NCBI GenBank assembly: GCA_003667245.1
Contig: RCNN01000379.1
Span: 1 to 16,427, forward strand
DNA: 16,427 nt
Direction of reading: 5' to 3'
Source: Heterostelium multicystogenum
Lineage: Eukaryota; Evosea; Eumycetozoa; Acytosteliales; Acytosteliaceae
A model generated the notes under the pieces. The model worked only from the letters and a program-made list of their open reading frames with translations, searched no databases and was not told where the DNA came from. Shown piece after piece: positions 15,280 through 16,427 of this stretch. How positions within the stretch are numbered: the stretch's first letter is position 1; every line of letters begins with the position of its first letter. A program made the translations under genes and the position numbers.

Positions 15280-16184
15280 TCAACCGGCGCTGCGAGCCTT
15301 CGCCACGCGCGAACCGGTGGGGCGGCCGAGTACCGTACAAATCTGCTGACCCGCCAGAATCAGCTTGTCCATGTCGATACCCGTCTCGATGCCCAAGCCA
15401 TTGAGCAGGTACAACACATCTTCAGTGGCAACGTTACCGCTGGCCCCTTTGGCATAGGGGCACCCGCCGAGGCCCGCAATAGAGCTGTCGAACACCTGGA
15501 TACCTTCCTCAAGGCTGGCGTAGATATTGGCGATGGCCTGGCCATAGGTGTCATGGAAGTGCCCGGCCAGCTTGTCCCGTGGCACCTGCGCGCCGACCAC
15601 CTCGAACATCCAGCGTGTTTGCGCCTGCAGTGCCGGTGCCAATCGTGTCGCCCAGGGACACCTCATAGCAGCCCATGGCGAACAGCTCGCGAGCGACTGC
15701 CGCGACCTGTTCCGGCGCGACCTGACCTTCATAAAGGGCAACCCAACACACACGACACATAACCCCGCACACTCACACCGTTGCTGCCTGGCCGCGTCCA
15801 TGATCGGCACGAAGCGTTCCAGGCTTTCGCTGATGGAGCAGTTTGATATTGCGCTGGGAAAACGCCTCGGAAGCCGCCGCAAATACGGCCACTTCTTTTA
15901 CGCCCGCCGCCAGTGCATCTTCAAAACCCCGCAGGTTTGGCGCCAGTGCGCCATAGGTCACGCCCGGCTTGCGCTGGATCTGCGCAAACACCTCGGCCGA
16001 CCCGGCCATCTGCGGTACCCATTTGGGCGACACAAAAACTGCCGACTTCGATGTAACCCAGGCCGGCGGCACTCAGGGCGTCCACCAATTGCACCTTGTC
16101 GGCGACGCTGATGGGTTGCGCTTCATTCTGCAGGCCGTCGCGGGGGCCCACTTCCACCAGGCGCACATGAGAGGGGAGGGACAT
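15280..16184 (-). CDS. liuE: Hydroxymethylglutaryl-CoA lyase (frameshifted)
   Basis: Last enzyme of leucine breakdown: cleaves HMG-CoA to acetyl-CoA and acetoacetate; also called mvaB. About 300 residues forming a TIM-barrel HMGL-like fold: [20 protein letters not shown] with the catalytic Arg-Asp pair, [91 protein letters not shown] (metal-binding HxH) and [18 protein letters not shown] with the active-site Cys signature. Start at 16184 with AAGG upstream, 12 bases after the liuR stop, so liuR-liuE is an operon. Stop TGA at 15280-15282. Frame breaks near 16035, 15855, 15780, 15745 and 15640. It is separated from liuABCD by the repeat/IS island and the sRNA. Confidence 0.93.
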
Positions 16185-16196
16185 GGCAGCTACCTT

Positions 16197-16427
16197 TTAT
16201 GAATGGCCAACCTGGCCCTGAATGGTCTGTTCCAGCGCCTGGGTGCAACGCTCTTCGGCGGTGTCCAGTTCGAGCTTCATCTGTTCGATTGTCGAGCAAC
16301 TGTTGTTCCAGCTGCTCGCGGCGCTCGGCGATTTTCGCCAGCATGCTGTGCAGCTGTTCTGGTTGCCGCTGGTAGGGTCCGTAGAGTTCGATCAGTTCCC
16401 GGCACTCGGCAGTGAAAAACCGATGCG
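16197..16427 (-). CDS. liuR: MerR-family regulator LiuR, C-terminal part (runs off window, frameshifted)
   Basis: C-terminal portion of a MerR-type transcriptional regulator: IGFSL-ECRELIELYGPYQ, RQPEQLHSMLAKIAERREQL, EQQLLD, then after an extra A near 16293 IEQMKLELDTAEERCTQALE and a TAA at 16197-16199. The RKIGFSLxECRELI segment followed by a long dimerisation coiled coil is typical of MerR proteins. Neighbouring liuE and the LiuR-like palindromes at liuA identify it as LiuR. The DNA-binding N-terminus lies beyond the window end. A base is missing near 16405. Confidence 0.82.

Noticed and set aside
14815..15340. Small minus-strand open frames (65 and 82 codons) downstream of liuE
   Set aside because: They coincide with the CrcY-like RNA and its control region, are rich in Lys/Asn from A-rich motifs, and have no recognisable domain.

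Overview
The window looks like a chromosomal segment of a Pseudomonas from the fluorescens/putida side of the genus. The evidence is GC-rich coding sequence, a PrrF-type iron sRNA, a Crc-family sRNA, REP sequences of the fluorescens type, and a leucine/isovalerate (liu) degradation locus with the gene content known from pseudomonads.

Layout: 1-1024 (+) holds the 3' part of a catalase-family peroxidase and a cytochrome b561, closed by a hairpin terminator. 1080-2231 (-) is an M14 cytosolic-type zinc carboxypeptidase. 2508-2659 (-) is a prrF sRNA with a sigma70 promoter overlapped by a Fur box. 2703-3064 (-) is a small DUF6124-like protein, and 3193-3841 (+) a divergent XRE/S24-like regulator. 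3838-9395 (-) is the operon liuA-liuB-liuC-liuD, which carries leucine breakdown from isovaleryl-CoA to 3-hydroxy-3-methylglutaryl-CoA. 9541-11176 (+) is a divergent acyl-CoA synthetase. The 145-bp gap between liuA and the synthetase carries two LiuR-like palindromes. 15280-16427 (-) holds the rest of the pathway: HMG-CoA lyase (liuE/mvaB) and the C-terminal part of the MerR regulator LiuR.

Between the synthetase and liuE lies a repeat-rich island, 11181-14720. It is a long imperfect inverted repeat centred on a REP doublet (REPIN). Each arm has been hit by a different insertion sequence: an intact IS481-family element (11250-12511, 7-bp target duplication) on the left, and an intact IS4-family element (13206-14670, 11-bp duplication) on the right. 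Next to it, 14749-15122 (-) is a CrcY-like sRNA with six AAN-repeat motifs. Its whole control region is visible: a sigma54 -24/-12 promoter, a consensus IHF site, and a TGTTAC...GTAACA candidate CbrB site directly after the liuE stop.

Functional reading: the liu genes feed acetyl-CoA and acetoacetate from leucine and isovalerate. LiuR probably controls both divergent promoters. Crc/Hfq probably adds carbon-preference control, since an AAAAACAA motif lies just upstream of the liuA ribosome binding site. Almost every single-copy protein gene carries one or more single-base frameshifts, often at homopolymers, while both transposase genes are intact. I read this as uncorrected indel error in the sequence rather than wholesale pseudogenisation, so gene spans below are given across the frameshifts.
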